The notes below the pieces were generated by a model. It worked only from the letters and a program-made list of their open reading frames with translations, was not told where the DNA came from and searched no databases. From Tsukamurella pulmonis (GTDB taxonomy: Bacteria > Actinomycetota > Actinomycetes > Mycobacteriales > Mycobacteriaceae): DNA of 64,000 bases. The stretch's first letter is position 1. Each line of letters begins with the position of its first letter. Positions 44,821 to 53,254 of the stretch are shown here, in pieces. The DNA is taken from NCBI RefSeq assembly GCF_900103175.1, contig NZ_FNLF01000002.1, positions 310,001-374,000 of the forward strand, in the 5' to 3' direction. Made by a program: the position numbers and the translations under genes.

Positions 44821-45872
44821 TCGCCTCGCTCGTCGCGCCCATCCTGCTGCTGGGGGCGCTGGAACGGTTCAGTAGGTGGCGTGCCAACCGCACGGCGCCG
44901 GCTGCGGGCGCTCTGCTCACGGCCGTCGCGCTCACGGTGATGGTCACGCTGGACACCCCGGTCGTCATCGCGGCCCTGGGGGACGTGTTCGAGTTGGTCG
45001 AGCACGAGGTCGTCACGATCGAGCGCGTCCTGCTGCTCGTCGCCTGTTTCGGGGCCCTGGTCTTCGCGTTCGCGCTCGACGGGCGGCTGACGCGTGCCCG
45101 GATGACGGTGTGGGGAGTGCCGCTCGCCGTCGTGGGCGTGTCGATCGCCGCCGCTGCGGCGTCCGCGCACGGGAGCGACGTCACGGGCCTCGGCTTCGGC
45201 GGCCAGTTCGGGCTGGCATTGGAGACGGCCCTGGTCTACGCGTGCCTGGGCGCCACCGCGCTGGTCGTCGCCCTGTCCTCCTGGCGGGTCTCCAAGCGCA
45301 CCCGCGTGCACCGGATGCAGCTGCGGATCCTCGCCGTCGGCGGCGTGCTGCTCGCGACCGTGGCGGTGGCGAACGTCATCGCGGGCGGGGTGCTGATCCA
45401 GCAGGTGCAGGTCGGGGAGTGGGTGCTGCGCCTGAACCGGCTCATGCTCAACGCCGGTTTCGCCGGCTGGACGCTGGTGCTCATGGCCTCGTGGTTCACC
45501 ACGGTCCTCATCACGGTCCTGGAGTGGATCTCGTTCCGGCCGGCGTACGAGCAGGTGCGGGAGCTCTTCCCCGACCTGGAGGCCGTCGCGCGCCCGGGTG
45601 GCGGGTGGATGGAGACGGCGGAGTCCCGCGCGGTCGTCGTCCTCGACGGCTGGGCGCTGCTCGCCAGCCCCGGCCCGGGCAAGCTGGGGGACGCGTCCCC
45701 GGTCGATCGGGCCGCGGCGGTGGCGCGGTGGCTGGACCGGGTCGCGCCGTACGGCTCGGTGCACGCCGTCGATCTGGCGCCGCCGCCGGACTGGCGCACC
45801 TCGCGGTGGACGGCCGCGATCACGAAAAGGGCCCAGCACACCCCGTCGCCCCTGTTGGAGCGGGTGCGCTGA
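44817..45872 (+). CDS. MAB_1171c-like polytopic membrane protein
   Basis: A 351-aa protein with about seven hydrophobic segments in residues 1-240, followed by a cytoplasmic C-terminal domain of about 110 residues. This layout, next to an ImmA/IrrE peptidase and an XRE regulator, matches proteins annotated as MAB_1171c-family putative transporters in mycobacteria; the family name is from memory. The C-terminal segment FPDLEAVARPGGGWMETAESR looks like a small regulatory domain. It is translationally coupled to the peptidase gene. Function is unknown. Confidence 0.7.
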   Translation: MIASLVAPILLLGALERFSRWRANRTAPAAGALLTAVALTVMVTLDTPVVIAALGDVFELVEHEVVTIERVLLLVACFGALVFAFALDGRLTRARMTVWGVPLAVVGVSIAAAAASAHGSDVTGLGFGGQFGLALETALVYACLGATALVVALSSWRVSKRTRVHRMQLRILAVGGVLLATVAVANVIAGGVLIQQVQVGEWVLRLNRLMLNAGFAGWTLVLMASWFTTVLITVLEWISFRPAYEQVRELFPDLEAVARPGGGWMETAESRAVVVLDGWALLASPGPGKLGDASPVDRAAAVARWLDRVAPYGSVHAVDLAPPPDWRTSRWTAAITKRAQHTPSPLLERVR

Positions 45873-45881
45873 GCCCCGGGT

Positions 45882-45916
45882 GAGTCGGTGACCGACTCGG
45901 CGGGCCGTACGGCCCG
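45882..45916. terminator. Tandem hairpins between convergent genes, possible bidirectional terminator
   Basis: GAGTCGG-TGA-CCGACTC (45882-45898) is followed by the perfect 16-base palindrome CGGGCCGTACGGCCCG (45901-45916). They lie between the membrane protein stop at 45872 and the EspR-like stop at 45932. There is no T-run, as is common in actinobacteria. Confidence 0.5.
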
Positions 45917-45931
45917 GGAAGGCGACGACCG

Positions 45932-46333
45932 TTAGGCCGTGCCCTCCTTGCCGTCCTCCGCCTCGAACTCGGCGAGCAGGCCCGCGAGGGCTGCCCGACG
46001 GTCCGCCGACAGCTTGGTCGAACGGCGTGCCATCTCGAGCATGCCGGACTCGCGCAGCTCGCGAGTCAGCTCGAGGTCCGCCAGGACCTCACGCTCGTAC
46101 AGCGGGTCCGAGAAGTACTCGGCGCGCACACCGAAGGTCTGCGCGATGGACGCCACCATGTCGTACGCAGGACGCGAGCTCCGGCCGGAGCGCAGCTGCG
46201 ACAGATAGGGGACGGACAGCTTGCCGCCGCCCTCTTCGACCATCCTGCAGAACTCCGACGAGGTGTAGGGACCTCGGTCTGCTGGATGCACGACCTCGAA
46301 AAGTCGATTCAACTTGGCCGCGAACGTAGTCAT
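45932..46333 (-). CDS. XRE-family regulator, EspR-like
   Basis: A 133-aa DNA-binding protein. The start MTTFAAKLNRLFEVVHPADRGPYTSSEF and the helix-turn-helix KLSVPYLSQLRSGRSSRPA closely resemble EspR of mycobacteria. EspR is 132 aa and acts as a nucleoid-associated regulator through its C-terminal dimerisation helices. The C-terminal RRSTKLSADRRAALAGLLAEFEAED fits that domain. It is convergent with the ImmA/IrrE and membrane protein pair, so it may be their regulator and the peptidase target. It is divergent from aroQ with a 117-base gap. Confidence 0.85.
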   Translation of the reverse strand: MTTFAAKLNRLFEVVHPADRGPYTSSEFCRMVEEGGGKLSVPYLSQLRSGRSSRPAYDMVASIAQTFGVRAEYFSDPLYEREVLADLELTRELRESGMLEMARRSTKLSADRRAALAGLLAEFEAEDGKEGTA

Positions 46334-46450
46334 GAGGCCCTCCCTTCCAGATTGCGAATACTGGGAGATTACATGATCCGCGAGTCAGATGCGCACGGCG
46401 TGGGACAACTATCCCATTTCCGCTGTCGGGGAGGCCGCTATTCTGGGGCC

Positions 46451-46891
46451 ATGGGACCCCGCATTCTGGTGCTCAACGGACCGAACCTGAACATGCTGGG
46501 AGTCCGCCAGCCCCAGGTCTACGGCGATAATTCGTACGCCGACATCGTCGAGATCTGTCGGAAAGCGGCGAGTGAACGATCAGCCGAAGTAGAAGTTCGT
46601 CAGACTAACGATGAATCGGAGCTCCTCGGCTGGATCCACGCAGTTGCGCGGGAACGGAATTTCTCCGCGATCGTCATCAATCCGGCAGCGTGGACGCACA
46701 CCTCCGTCGCGCTCGCCGATGCGCTGGTGATCCCGGAGGTGCCGATCATCGAAGTGCACATCTCCAACGTGCACGCCCGCGAGCCCTTCCGGCACCACTC
46801 GTACGTCTCCCCGATCGCCGCCGGCGTGATCGCGGGCTTCGGGCCGGCCGGGTACCGCTACGCGGTGGATCGCGCCGTCGACCTGTCCTAG
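46451..46891 (+). CDS. aroQ: Type II 3-dehydroquinate dehydratase
   Basis: A 146-aa enzyme of the shikimate pathway converting 3-dehydroquinate to 3-dehydroshikimate. Family motifs are NGPNLNMLGVRQPQVYG (with the catalytic tyrosine), INPAAWTHTSVALADAL and EVHISNVHAREPFRHHSYVS. In the usual enzyme the lid loop ends with an Arg next to the Tyr (LGxRxPxxYG), which is kept. It stands apart from other aro genes. Transcription is probably leaderless since TATTCT (46439-46444) ends six bases before the ATG. Its end overlaps the BioQ gene by four bases on the opposite strand. Confidence 0.93.
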   Translation: MGPRILVLNGPNLNMLGVRQPQVYGDNSYADIVEICRKAASERSAEVEVRQTNDESELLGWIHAVARERNFSAIVINPAAWTHTSVALADALVIPEVPIIEVHISNVHAREPFRHHSYVSPIAAGVIAGFGPAGYRYAVDRAVDLS

Positions 46892-47469
46892 GCGGAGGCG
46901 GCCGTGCGGGCGCGCAGCGCGTCCACGACGAGGTCCACCCCGCCGGCGAAGGCCCGGTCGGTGGCGATCTGATCGATCTCGCCCGCCACGGCGCCGGCCC
47001 GGGCCATGGCCTCGCGGGTCTGCTCCTCGAAGGTGAAGCCCACGACGAAGTGCGTCAGCGTCAGCGCGACGGCGCGCGCGTCCGCCGGCGCCGCACCCGC
47101 CGAGGCGGCGATCTCGGCGATCTGCGCGTGCAGGTTGCTGGTGCCGAGCTGCGAGGCGAGGGACGCCGAGACCACCTCCGCGCCGTCGCGGTGCTTGCGC
47201 AGGACCGCCCGCAGCGCGTGGGCGTACCCCGAGAGCTGCCGGTCCCAGCGCATCCGCGACTTCGACGCGGCGGCGGCCAGCGCGGGATCGGCGAGGATGG
47301 TGTCGGCGATCGCCGCGAGCAGCGACTGCTTGTTCGGGATGTGCCAGTACAGCGCCCCCGGCGCGACGCCCAGATCGGCCGCCACGCGCCGCATCGTCAG
47401 GTCCGGCAGGCCCGACCGGTCGAGGACGGCGATCGCGGAGGTCAGCACGTCGGAGCGGTTGATGGCCAC
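46888..47469 (-). CDS. bioQ: TetR-family biotin regulator BioQ
   Basis: A 193-aa TetR regulator. Its helix-turn-helix is LPDLTMRRVAADLGVAPGALYWHIPNKQSLLAAIADTI, and a TetR C-terminal domain with AVALTLTHFVVGFTFEEQ follows. Adjacency to bioYMN, divergent with a 40-base gap, and the TGAAC-N3-GTTCA operator in that gap match BioQ, the biotin repressor of corynebacteria and mycobacteria. The GTG at 47469 is used; longer in-frame extensions are antisense to bioY. It probably represses biotin uptake genes when biotin is sufficient. Confidence 0.82.
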   Translation of the reverse strand: MAINRSDVLTSAIAVLDRSGLPDLTMRRVAADLGVAPGALYWHIPNKQSLLAAIADTILADPALAAAASKSRMRWDRQLSGYAHALRAVLRKHRDGAEVVSASLASQLGTSNLHAQIAEIAASAGAAPADARAVALTLTHFVVGFTFEEQTREAMARAGAVAGEIDQIATDRAFAGGVDLVVDALRARTAASA

Positions 47470-47502
47470 GGACTTGACTCTAGCCCAGCGCCCCGACGAT
47501 TC

Positions 47503-47517
47503 TTGAACCGTGTTCAA
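47503..47517. promoter_or_regulatory. BioQ operator overlapping the bioY start
   Basis: The palindrome TTGAAC-CGT-GTTCAA contains TGAAC-N3-GTTCA, close to the BioQ motif TGAAC-N3-GTTAC described for corynebacteria (from memory). It covers the end of the probable -10 (GATTCT at 47498-47503) and the bioY GTG at 47510, so bound BioQ would block both transcription start and initiation codon. Confidence 0.7.
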
Positions 47518-48112
47518 CGCCGCCACGTACCGCGCCACCCCGCGCGATCTCGCCCTCATCGCCGTCTTCACCGCCCTCACCGCGGTGCTGGCGGCCCCCA
47601 CTGTGACCATCAGCGGCATCGCCCCCATCACCCTGCAGACCCTGGGGTTCATGCTGGCCGCCTCGCTGCTGGGGTACCCGTGGGGCGGCGCCTCGGTGGC
47701 GCTGTACGTGCTGCTCATCGCGGTGGGACTGCCGATCGGCGCGGGCGGCCGCGGCGGCCTCGCGGTGATCACCGGCCCGACGGGCGGCTTCCTCATCGGC
47801 GGCATCATCGGCGCGCTGGTCACGGGCTGGCTCGTCGACAAGTGGGGCCGCACCAACCCCGTCACGGTCGGCCTCGCCAACATCATCGGGCTCATGGTGA
47901 TCGTCTACGCGATCGGCCTGCCGTGGCTGGGCTGGCGCACCGGATCGGGCCTGTTCGCCAAGCTCACGCTCGGGCTGCAGTTCGTGCCCGGCGACCTGAT
48001 CAAGGTGGTCATCACCTCGCTGGTCGTGGTGATGGTGGCGCGCGCCTACCCGCCCATCGCCCGACGGGGGAGCGCCGCCGCCGAGAAGGCCGTGTCCGAG
48101 AAGAGAGCATGA
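47510..48112 (+). CDS. bioY: Biotin transporter S component BioY
   Basis: A 200-aa integral membrane substrate-binding component of the energy-coupling-factor biotin transporter. It has five or six helices. The BioY signatures are ALTAVLAAPTVTISGIAPITLQTLGFMLA and GLPIGAGGRGGLAVITGPTGGFLIG. The GTG is apparently leaderless. Its stop overlaps bioM. Confidence 0.93.
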   Translation: MFNAATYRATPRDLALIAVFTALTAVLAAPTVTISGIAPITLQTLGFMLAASLLGYPWGGASVALYVLLIAVGLPIGAGGRGGLAVITGPTGGFLIGGIIGALVTGWLVDKWGRTNPVTVGLANIIGLMVIVYAIGLPWLGWRTGSGLFAKLTLGLQFVPGDLIKVVITSLVVVMVARAYPPIARRGSAAAEKAVSEKRA

Positions 48113-48792
48113 TCCGCCTCGAGGACGTCCGCCACGCCTACGACGAGCGGCCGGTCCTGCGGGGCATCACCGCGGAGCTGACGGAGCGCCGGATCGGGAT
48201 CATCGGCGCCAACGGCTCGGGCAAGTCGACCCTCGCCCGCACGTTCAACGGGCTGGTGATCCCGGACAGCGGCACCGTCGAGACCCTGGGGCTGGACGTG
48301 CGGCGCAAGCGCTCCGAGGTGCGCCGCAAGGTCGGCTTCATGTTCGCCGACGCCTCGGCCCAGATCGTCATGCCCACGCCCGCCGAGGACGTCGCGCTCT
48401 CGCTCCGGCCGCCGGGCCGGGGGCGACGGCGACCCGTCGACACCGAGCGCGTGGCGCAGGTGCTCGCCGAGTTCGGCCTGGCCGATCACGCCGACGCGCC
48501 CGCGCAGCTGCTCAGCTCGGGACAGAAGCAGATGCTCGCCTTCGCGTCCGTGCTGGTCACCGAGCCGGAGATCCTCGTCTGCGACGAGCCCACCACCCTG
48601 CTCGACCTGCGCAACGTGCTCAAGGTCCGCGACCGGCTCGCCGCGCTCGAGCAGCAGGTCGTCCTGCTCACCCACCATCTCGAGCTGCTCGACGACTTCG
48701 ACCGGGTGCTGGTCATGGACGACGGCGCCCTCGTGCACGACGGTCCGCCGGCCGAATCGATCGCCTTCTACCGCGCGTTGGCGGCCCGCTGA
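48109..48792 (+). CDS. bioM: Energy-coupling factor ATPase BioM
   Basis: A 227-aa ABC ATPase. Walker A is GANGSGKSTLARTFNGL, the signature is LLSSGQKQMLAFASVL (the short ECF form), Walker B is EILVCDEPTTLLD and the H-loop is in LLTHHLELL. A Q-loop-like segment MFADASAQIVMPT fits ECF ATPases. It overlaps bioY (ATGA) and bioN (TGATG), and it energises BioY through BioN. Confidence 0.93.
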   Translation: MIRLEDVRHAYDERPVLRGITAELTERRIGIIGANGSGKSTLARTFNGLVIPDSGTVETLGLDVRRKRSEVRRKVGFMFADASAQIVMPTPAEDVALSLRPPGRGRRRPVDTERVAQVLAEFGLADHADAPAQLLSSGQKQMLAFASVLVTEPEILVCDEPTTLLDLRNVLKVRDRLAALEQQVVLLTHHLELLDDFDRVLVMDDGALVHDGPPAESIAFYRALAAR

Positions 48793-49367
48793 TGCTGGGC
48801 CGCTACGTCCCCCGCGATTCTCCGCTGCACCGGCTGCCGGCCGCGGTGAAGCTGGTGGCGATGCTGGCGCTGGTCACCTTCCTCGCGATCTTCCCGCGCC
48901 CGGTGCCGCTGGCCGTCGCGGCGCTGGCGGTCGCGGCGCTGTTCCCGGTGGCGCGGCTCGGCCCCGTGTACCTGTGGCGGGCGTTGCGTCCGGCGCTGGT
49001 CTTCGCCGCGGTGCTCACGGCGTTCTACCTACTGAGCCAAGGGATCTCCGACGGTGCGCGCGCCGCCGTCGGGCCCGTCGGCCAGTTGGTGGTCGGTGTG
49101 CTCGCCGGCAACCTGCTCGTCTTCACCACCCGCGCAACCGATCTCGCCGTGCTGGCCGGGCGAGTGCTCGGCTGGCGAGTGGAATTGCTGGTGGCGCTGA
49201 CGATCCGCTCCATCCCCACGGTGATCGCCGTCGTCCGGCAGACCCGCGAGGCGGCCTGGGCGCGCGGGCAGCGCGCCTCGCTGATCCGCGTGCTCCCGAC
49301 GGTGCTCATCCGTCTGATCCGCGACGCCGACCTGCTCGGCGAGGCCCTCGCCGCCCGCGGCATCTAG
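48792..49367 (+). CDS. bioN: Energy-coupling factor transmembrane protein BioN
   Basis: A 191-aa T component with about four helices and the ECF coupling-helix motifs AWARGQRAS and LGEALAARGI (A-R-G motifs). The N-terminal RYVPRDSPLHRLPAAVKL is typical of BioN/CbiQ-like proteins. It is the last gene of bioYMN and is convergent with the phosphoesterase gene. The 12-base palindrome CGCCGGCCGGCG (49375-49386) between them may help termination. Confidence 0.92.
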   Translation: MLGRYVPRDSPLHRLPAAVKLVAMLALVTFLAIFPRPVPLAVAALAVAALFPVARLGPVYLWRALRPALVFAAVLTAFYLLSQGISDGARAAVGPVGQLVVGVLAGNLLVFTTRATDLAVLAGRVLGWRVELLVALTIRSIPTVIAVVRQTREAAWARGQRASLIRVLPTVLIRLIRDADLLGEALAARGI

Positions 49368-49391
49368 CCCGTCGCGCCGGCCGGCGGCCGA

Positions 49392-51056
49392 TCAGCGCAG
49401 CGGGTGGGGGAGCAACAGCTCGCAGTTCCGGTCGGCCTCGGCGCCGAGAAGCGTGTCGTCGCGGTGGATGTCGTTGTAGGCGAGTTCGCGGTAGAGGCTC
49501 GCCAGCCCCCGCGCGCTGAGGTCCGACGGGTTGGCCGTCGCGGGACTCGCCGCCTCGATGAGCGGCGTGAACAGGCTGATCGTGCCGTCCCGGTTGTCGG
49601 CCACCTCGATGATGCGTGCCAACTGCGGGAAGTCGACGTGGCTCGCGGTGTTGATCTCCCAGAAGCTCTGCTTCGGCGTCGGGCCCGCGTGCGCGATCAT
49701 CTCGTTCTTGTGGGTGTGCCCGTTGACCCAGGCGATCACGTTCGGGTGCTCGGTGAGCGTCGTGACCACCACGCCGCCGTCGTACTGCTTCTCGCCGGGC
49801 TCCTCGGGGTCGGGCAGCTTGGCGGTCATCGACTTCGACGTGTGGTGGCTGAACACGATCACCAGCTGGTCCGCGTGGGCCTTCAACTGCGCGATCAGCC
49901 AGGCGAGCTGCTTCTCGCCGATGGTGCCCTCGGCGATGCCCAGGTTGTTGGTGGTGTCGAGGGCGATGCCGACCACGCCCGGCGCGAGCTGGAAGGAGTA
50001 CCAGGTGGGGCCGTCCGGGCTGGAGAAGCCGTGACCGACGGGGCCGGGGCCGGTGACGGCCGGATCGAAGTGCCGGCGCACGAACTCGCGCGGGCTGAAC
50101 GGGGCGCGCTTCGGATCGACGGTGACCGGGATGACCGGCCCGGAGAGCTTGAGCTGAGTCAGCATCGGCCCGAGCTGCGACGGGTCCGTGGTGAGCGCGC
50201 GGGCGATGGCGAGTGCCGCGGGGTCGGTGTGGGGGATGTCGAACTTGACCGGTGAGAGGTAGAGCCAGTCGGCGATGCCGTTGGGAAGGGTGCCGAGCAG
50301 GCTGTCGTCGTGGTTGCCGACCACGGCGTACCAGGGCATCCGCAGCCCGGGGCTGGTGTGCGCCCCGATGGCCGCGCGCAGGAAGCCGGGAATCTGCTGG
50401 AACCCCTTGTCCTTGTACATGTCCCAGTACGGCGACTCCGGCTGCCAGTACAGTGCCGCGCCGTGCGCCTGCAGGCCCTCGAAGCGATCGGGTGCGCCCG
50501 TGTTGGGTACGACGGTGCCGCCGGAGAGCACCGTCTGGAACCAGCCCAGCTCGGCGGTCTCGCGGTTGTCGGTGTTGTCGCCCGTGGTGATCACGCAGTC
50601 GAAGGCACGGCCGGTGAACGGGCCGCTCGCGATCGCGTTGATCCGCTCGACGAGGGACACGGCACCCTGCGTGGTCAGTGTCTCCTGCGGGCGGAAGGCC
50701 GGCGCCTGGAACGGGTGGACGAACTCGAACCGCGCGGGGCTCTGCGCATCGACGATGTGCATGTCGGTGAGCTGGACGAACGAGGCGAGGGGCGTGCGCA
50801 TCGCCTCGCGGGTGCCGCCCGCGGTCGCGAGTTCCTGGCGCACGTACACCGGCCAGCCGGCACCGTCGACCAGGGGGCGGTAGCCGCCCGTGCGCGCCTG
50901 TCCGGGCACGCTGACCCGCTCCATCGTGGTGCCCGTGATGCGGGCGGCGATGCTCGCCCCCGGGAGGGCGTGGGCGATGCGGGCGGTGGCGGCCGCAGTG
51001 GCGGTGGCGAGCGCGGCGACGGCGCCCGCGCGCAGGAATCCCCGGCGTGTGGTCAT
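49392..51056 (-). CDS. Secreted metallophosphoesterase (TIGR03767-like)
   Basis: A 554-aa exported protein. The signal peptide MTTRRGFLRAGAVAALATATAAATARIAHA is Tat-type. Metallophosphoesterase metal-binding motifs are DMHIVDAQ, ITTGDNTDN, VVGNHDDSLLG, FSHHTSKS and NGHTHKN. The length and spacing fit the actinobacterial TIGR03767 family of unknown substrate. No phosphate-regulation box is recognised upstream. It is expressed from its own region (about 170 bases upstream without another gene). Confidence 0.85.
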   Translation of the reverse strand: MTTRRGFLRAGAVAALATATAAATARIAHALPGASIAARITGTTMERVSVPGQARTGGYRPLVDGAGWPVYVRQELATAGGTREAMRTPLASFVQLTDMHIVDAQSPARFEFVHPFQAPAFRPQETLTTQGAVSLVERINAIASGPFTGRAFDCVITTGDNTDNRETAELGWFQTVLSGGTVVPNTGAPDRFEGLQAHGAALYWQPESPYWDMYKDKGFQQIPGFLRAAIGAHTSPGLRMPWYAVVGNHDDSLLGTLPNGIADWLYLSPVKFDIPHTDPAALAIARALTTDPSQLGPMLTQLKLSGPVIPVTVDPKRAPFSPREFVRRHFDPAVTGPGPVGHGFSSPDGPTWYSFQLAPGVVGIALDTTNNLGIAEGTIGEKQLAWLIAQLKAHADQLVIVFSHHTSKSMTAKLPDPEEPGEKQYDGGVVVTTLTEHPNVIAWVNGHTHKNEMIAHAGPTPKQSFWEINTASHVDFPQLARIIEVADNRDGTISLFTPLIEAASPATANPSDLSARGLASLYRELAYNDIHRDDTLLGAEADRNCELLLPHPLR

Positions 51057-51230
51057 GGGAAGTGACCCTAGAGATAAACCTCATGAGACACATGAACAAC
51101 ACGCGTAACATTGGTAACCGGTCAGCGACGGGTGCGTACGCACAACGCCGACCCCGGCGACGCGTGGTTGAACGACCTGCGCGGATGCAGGCGGGGCGTC
51201 GCCGGGGCAGGCGTGAGTGCGGGTGCGGCG

Positions 51231-52256
51231 CTACTTCGCCAGGTACTCGCCCAGCTGCTGGACGATCAGATTGGCGCCGGTCGGGCCGAGGCCGAGGTAC
51301 CAGACGTCGTCGTCCACGCGGAACGCCTTGCCCTTCTGCACCCCGCTCAACTGCTGCCAGCCCGGATTCGCCAGCGCCGCGGTCTCACCCGTGTTCTCGG
51401 GCTTGCCGTAGCTGGAGTAGAAGATGTAGTCGCCGTCGGCCTGGGAGATGTTCTCCAGCGAGATCTCGGTGGCCAACTCGTCGACGCCCTGGTTGCCGGC
51501 GCGCGGCAGGCCCGCGTCCTGCAGGATGACGCCGATCAGCGACTTGTTGCCGTACAGGCGCAGTTTGCCCGGCATGAAGCGGACCAGCGAGATGGTCGGC
51601 TTGGCGCCGGTGAACTTCGCGCTGAGCGCCTTGGCGTTGTCCGCGTACGCGTTCAGCGCGTCCTTCGCCTTCTGCTCCTCGCCGACGGCCGCGCCGATCA
51701 GCCGGAAGTTCTCCTTCCACGGGAAGCCCGGGCGGATGGAGAAGACCGTCGGCGCGATGGCCGAGAGCTGGTCGTACTGCTTGTCCACGCGCAGCTGGCT
51801 GCCCAGGATCAGGTCGGGCTTGAGCTTGGCGATGGCCTCGAGGTTGAGGGTGGTGTTCTTGCCGATGGTCTCGACGCCCTGCACCTTGTCCGCGAGGTAG
51901 GTCGGGATCGGGCTGGCGCCGTCGGTGACCACCATGCCGACGGGCTTGATGCCCAGCGTGATCACGGAGTCCAGCTCGCCGCTGTCGAGCACGACGATGC
52001 GCTCGGGCTTCTTGGGGATCTCCGTGGCGCCGCGGGCGTGCTTGACGGTGCGCGGGAAGACGCCGGGCGCCGCGTCGGTGCCGAGCTTGGCGGTCTCCGC
52101 GTCCGCGGTGCCGAAGCGCTCGCCGCCGGTGGCGACCTCGGTGTTGCCCGCGTTCTTGGCGTCGTCGGTCGAGTTCGAGCAGGAGCTGACGCCGACGAGT
52201 GCGGCGAGCAGCACGACCGCGGGCGCGAGCCGGCGGGCGAAGGATCGATTCATCAC
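51231..52256 (-). CDS. Iron-siderophore ABC transporter substrate-binding lipoprotein
   Basis: A 341-aa lipoprotein with signal peptide and lipobox GVSSC (Cys26). It is of the FepB/FhuD class: VKHARGATEIPKKPERIVVLDSGELDSVITLGIKPVGMV, then later LNLEAIAKLKPDLILGSQLRVDKQ. It captures ferric siderophore outside the membrane; no permease or ATPase genes adjoin, so it must use partners elsewhere. A likely IdeR/DtxR box lies 22 bases upstream, indicating repression by iron. Confidence 0.9.
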   Translation of the reverse strand: MMNRSFARRLAPAVVLLAALVGVSSCSNSTDDAKNAGNTEVATGGERFGTADAETAKLGTDAAPGVFPRTVKHARGATEIPKKPERIVVLDSGELDSVITLGIKPVGMVVTDGASPIPTYLADKVQGVETIGKNTTLNLEAIAKLKPDLILGSQLRVDKQYDQLSAIAPTVFSIRPGFPWKENFRLIGAAVGEEQKAKDALNAYADNAKALSAKFTGAKPTISLVRFMPGKLRLYGNKSLIGVILQDAGLPRAGNQGVDELATEISLENISQADGDYIFYSSYGKPENTGETAALANPGWQQLSGVQKGKAFRVDDDVWYLGLGPTGANLIVQQLGEYLAK

Positions 52257-52278
52257 GCGCCGAAGCGTAGCGGATGTC

Positions 52279-52297
52279 TTAGGTGAGGCACATCAAA
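52279..52297. promoter_or_regulatory. Candidate IdeR/DtxR iron box
   Basis: TTAGGTGAGGCACATCAAA matches 14 of 19 positions of the IdeR consensus TTAGGTTAGGCTAACCTAA by eye, including the full TTAGGT left end. It sits directly before the siderophore-binding lipoprotein gene. Confidence 0.6.
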
Positions 52298-52326
52298 GTT
52301 CGGCCGGGTAACGGCTTGGTCGCGGC

Positions 52327-53154
52327 TCAGGTCAGCGACGAGATGGTCCGGTCCGACGCCGACGGGGAGAGCAGGTCCACCACCGGCAGCAGGGCGCGCA
52401 GGGCGGCGGGGGAGACCTCGACCGGCTGGTGCGTGATCGCGCGGACGATCCACCGGCCGGCCTCGTCCGGCTCGAGCGCGGAGGCGCCCGAGTACTCCGC
52501 GGTGGGCGCGATCATCTCGGTGCGCACCAGCGGGTAGTAGATGTTGGTCGCACGGACGCCCGGGTGCGGCCGCTCCGCGTTGAGGCTGCGCCCGAAGATC
52601 GCGAGCGCGTTCTTCGACGCGGCGTACGCCGAGAACTTCGGGAAGGTGTTGGCGAGCAGGCCCCACGTGCACACGTTCACGATCTGTCCGCGACCGCGCT
52701 CGATCATCCCCGGCAGCACGCCGAGCGAGAGCTGCACGGCCGCGAAGTAGTTGAGGTTCATCGTGCGCTGGTAGTCGTGGAACCTCTCGGTGGAGTCGGC
52801 GATCGTCCGGCGGATCGAGTGCCCCGCGTTGTTGACCAGCACGTCGACCTCGCCCAGGCCGGTGATCAGCCCGTCGATCGCGTCGGTGTCGGTCAGGTCG
52901 CACACCCGGTACTCGCCGCCGGTGAGCGCGCACAGCTCCTCGAGCTCGCTCTCGCGCCGCGCCACGGCGATGACGTGGGCGCCGCGCTCGGCCAGTTGGA
53001 GCGCCGCCTCGCGCCCGATGCCCGACGACGCCCCGGTCACCACGATCCGCAGGCCGCGCAGCGTGCGGCCCTTCCCGGAGAGCGCGGCGTCGAGCGGTTC
53101 GGGTAGCAGGCTGCGGCGCTGCATGAAGTCCTGGATCGATCGCGTGAAGGACAC
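52327..53154 (-). CDS. Short-chain dehydrogenase/reductase
   Basis: A 275-aa NAD(P)-dependent oxidoreductase. The cofactor motif is VTGASSGIGREAA, NNAG is in VLVNNAGHSIRRT, and the catalytic Ser/Tyr/Lys are in VNVCTWG (Ser replaced or shifted) and YAASKNAL. Conserved INxxP-like IYYPLVRT follows. An N-terminal 30-residue extension precedes the Rossmann fold. Similar enzymes in mycobacteria act on lipids, but the substrate cannot be deduced. Confidence 0.85.
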   Translation of the reverse strand: MSFTRSIQDFMQRRSLLPEPLDAALSGKGRTLRGLRIVVTGASSGIGREAALQLAERGAHVIAVARRESELEELCALTGGEYRVCDLTDTDAIDGLITGLGEVDVLVNNAGHSIRRTIADSTERFHDYQRTMNLNYFAAVQLSLGVLPGMIERGRGQIVNVCTWGLLANTFPKFSAYAASKNALAIFGRSLNAERPHPGVRATNIYYPLVRTEMIAPTAEYSGASALEPDEAGRWIVRAITHQPVEVSPAALRALLPVVDLLSPSASDRTISSLT

Positions 53155-53254
53155 TTCGCCACCTTTGCGCGCGGGGTCACGGCCGCCGCGCGGAACCGCG
53201 CGACGTTCGCCAGCCTAGCGAGACGTCGGCGGACCGGCGGGGCGCCGACCCGGT

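Noticed and set aside
44395-46333. Prophage or toxin-antitoxin remnant
   Set aside because: ImmA/IrrE and XRE genes suggest phage at first sight, but there is no integrase, structural gene or composition shift, and the membrane partner and EspR-like regulator fit a chromosomal module better.
46401-46416. TGGGA-N6-TCCCA as operator of aroQ or the EspR-like gene
   Set aside because: The arms are only five bases long in a GC-rich region, which is easily expected by chance.
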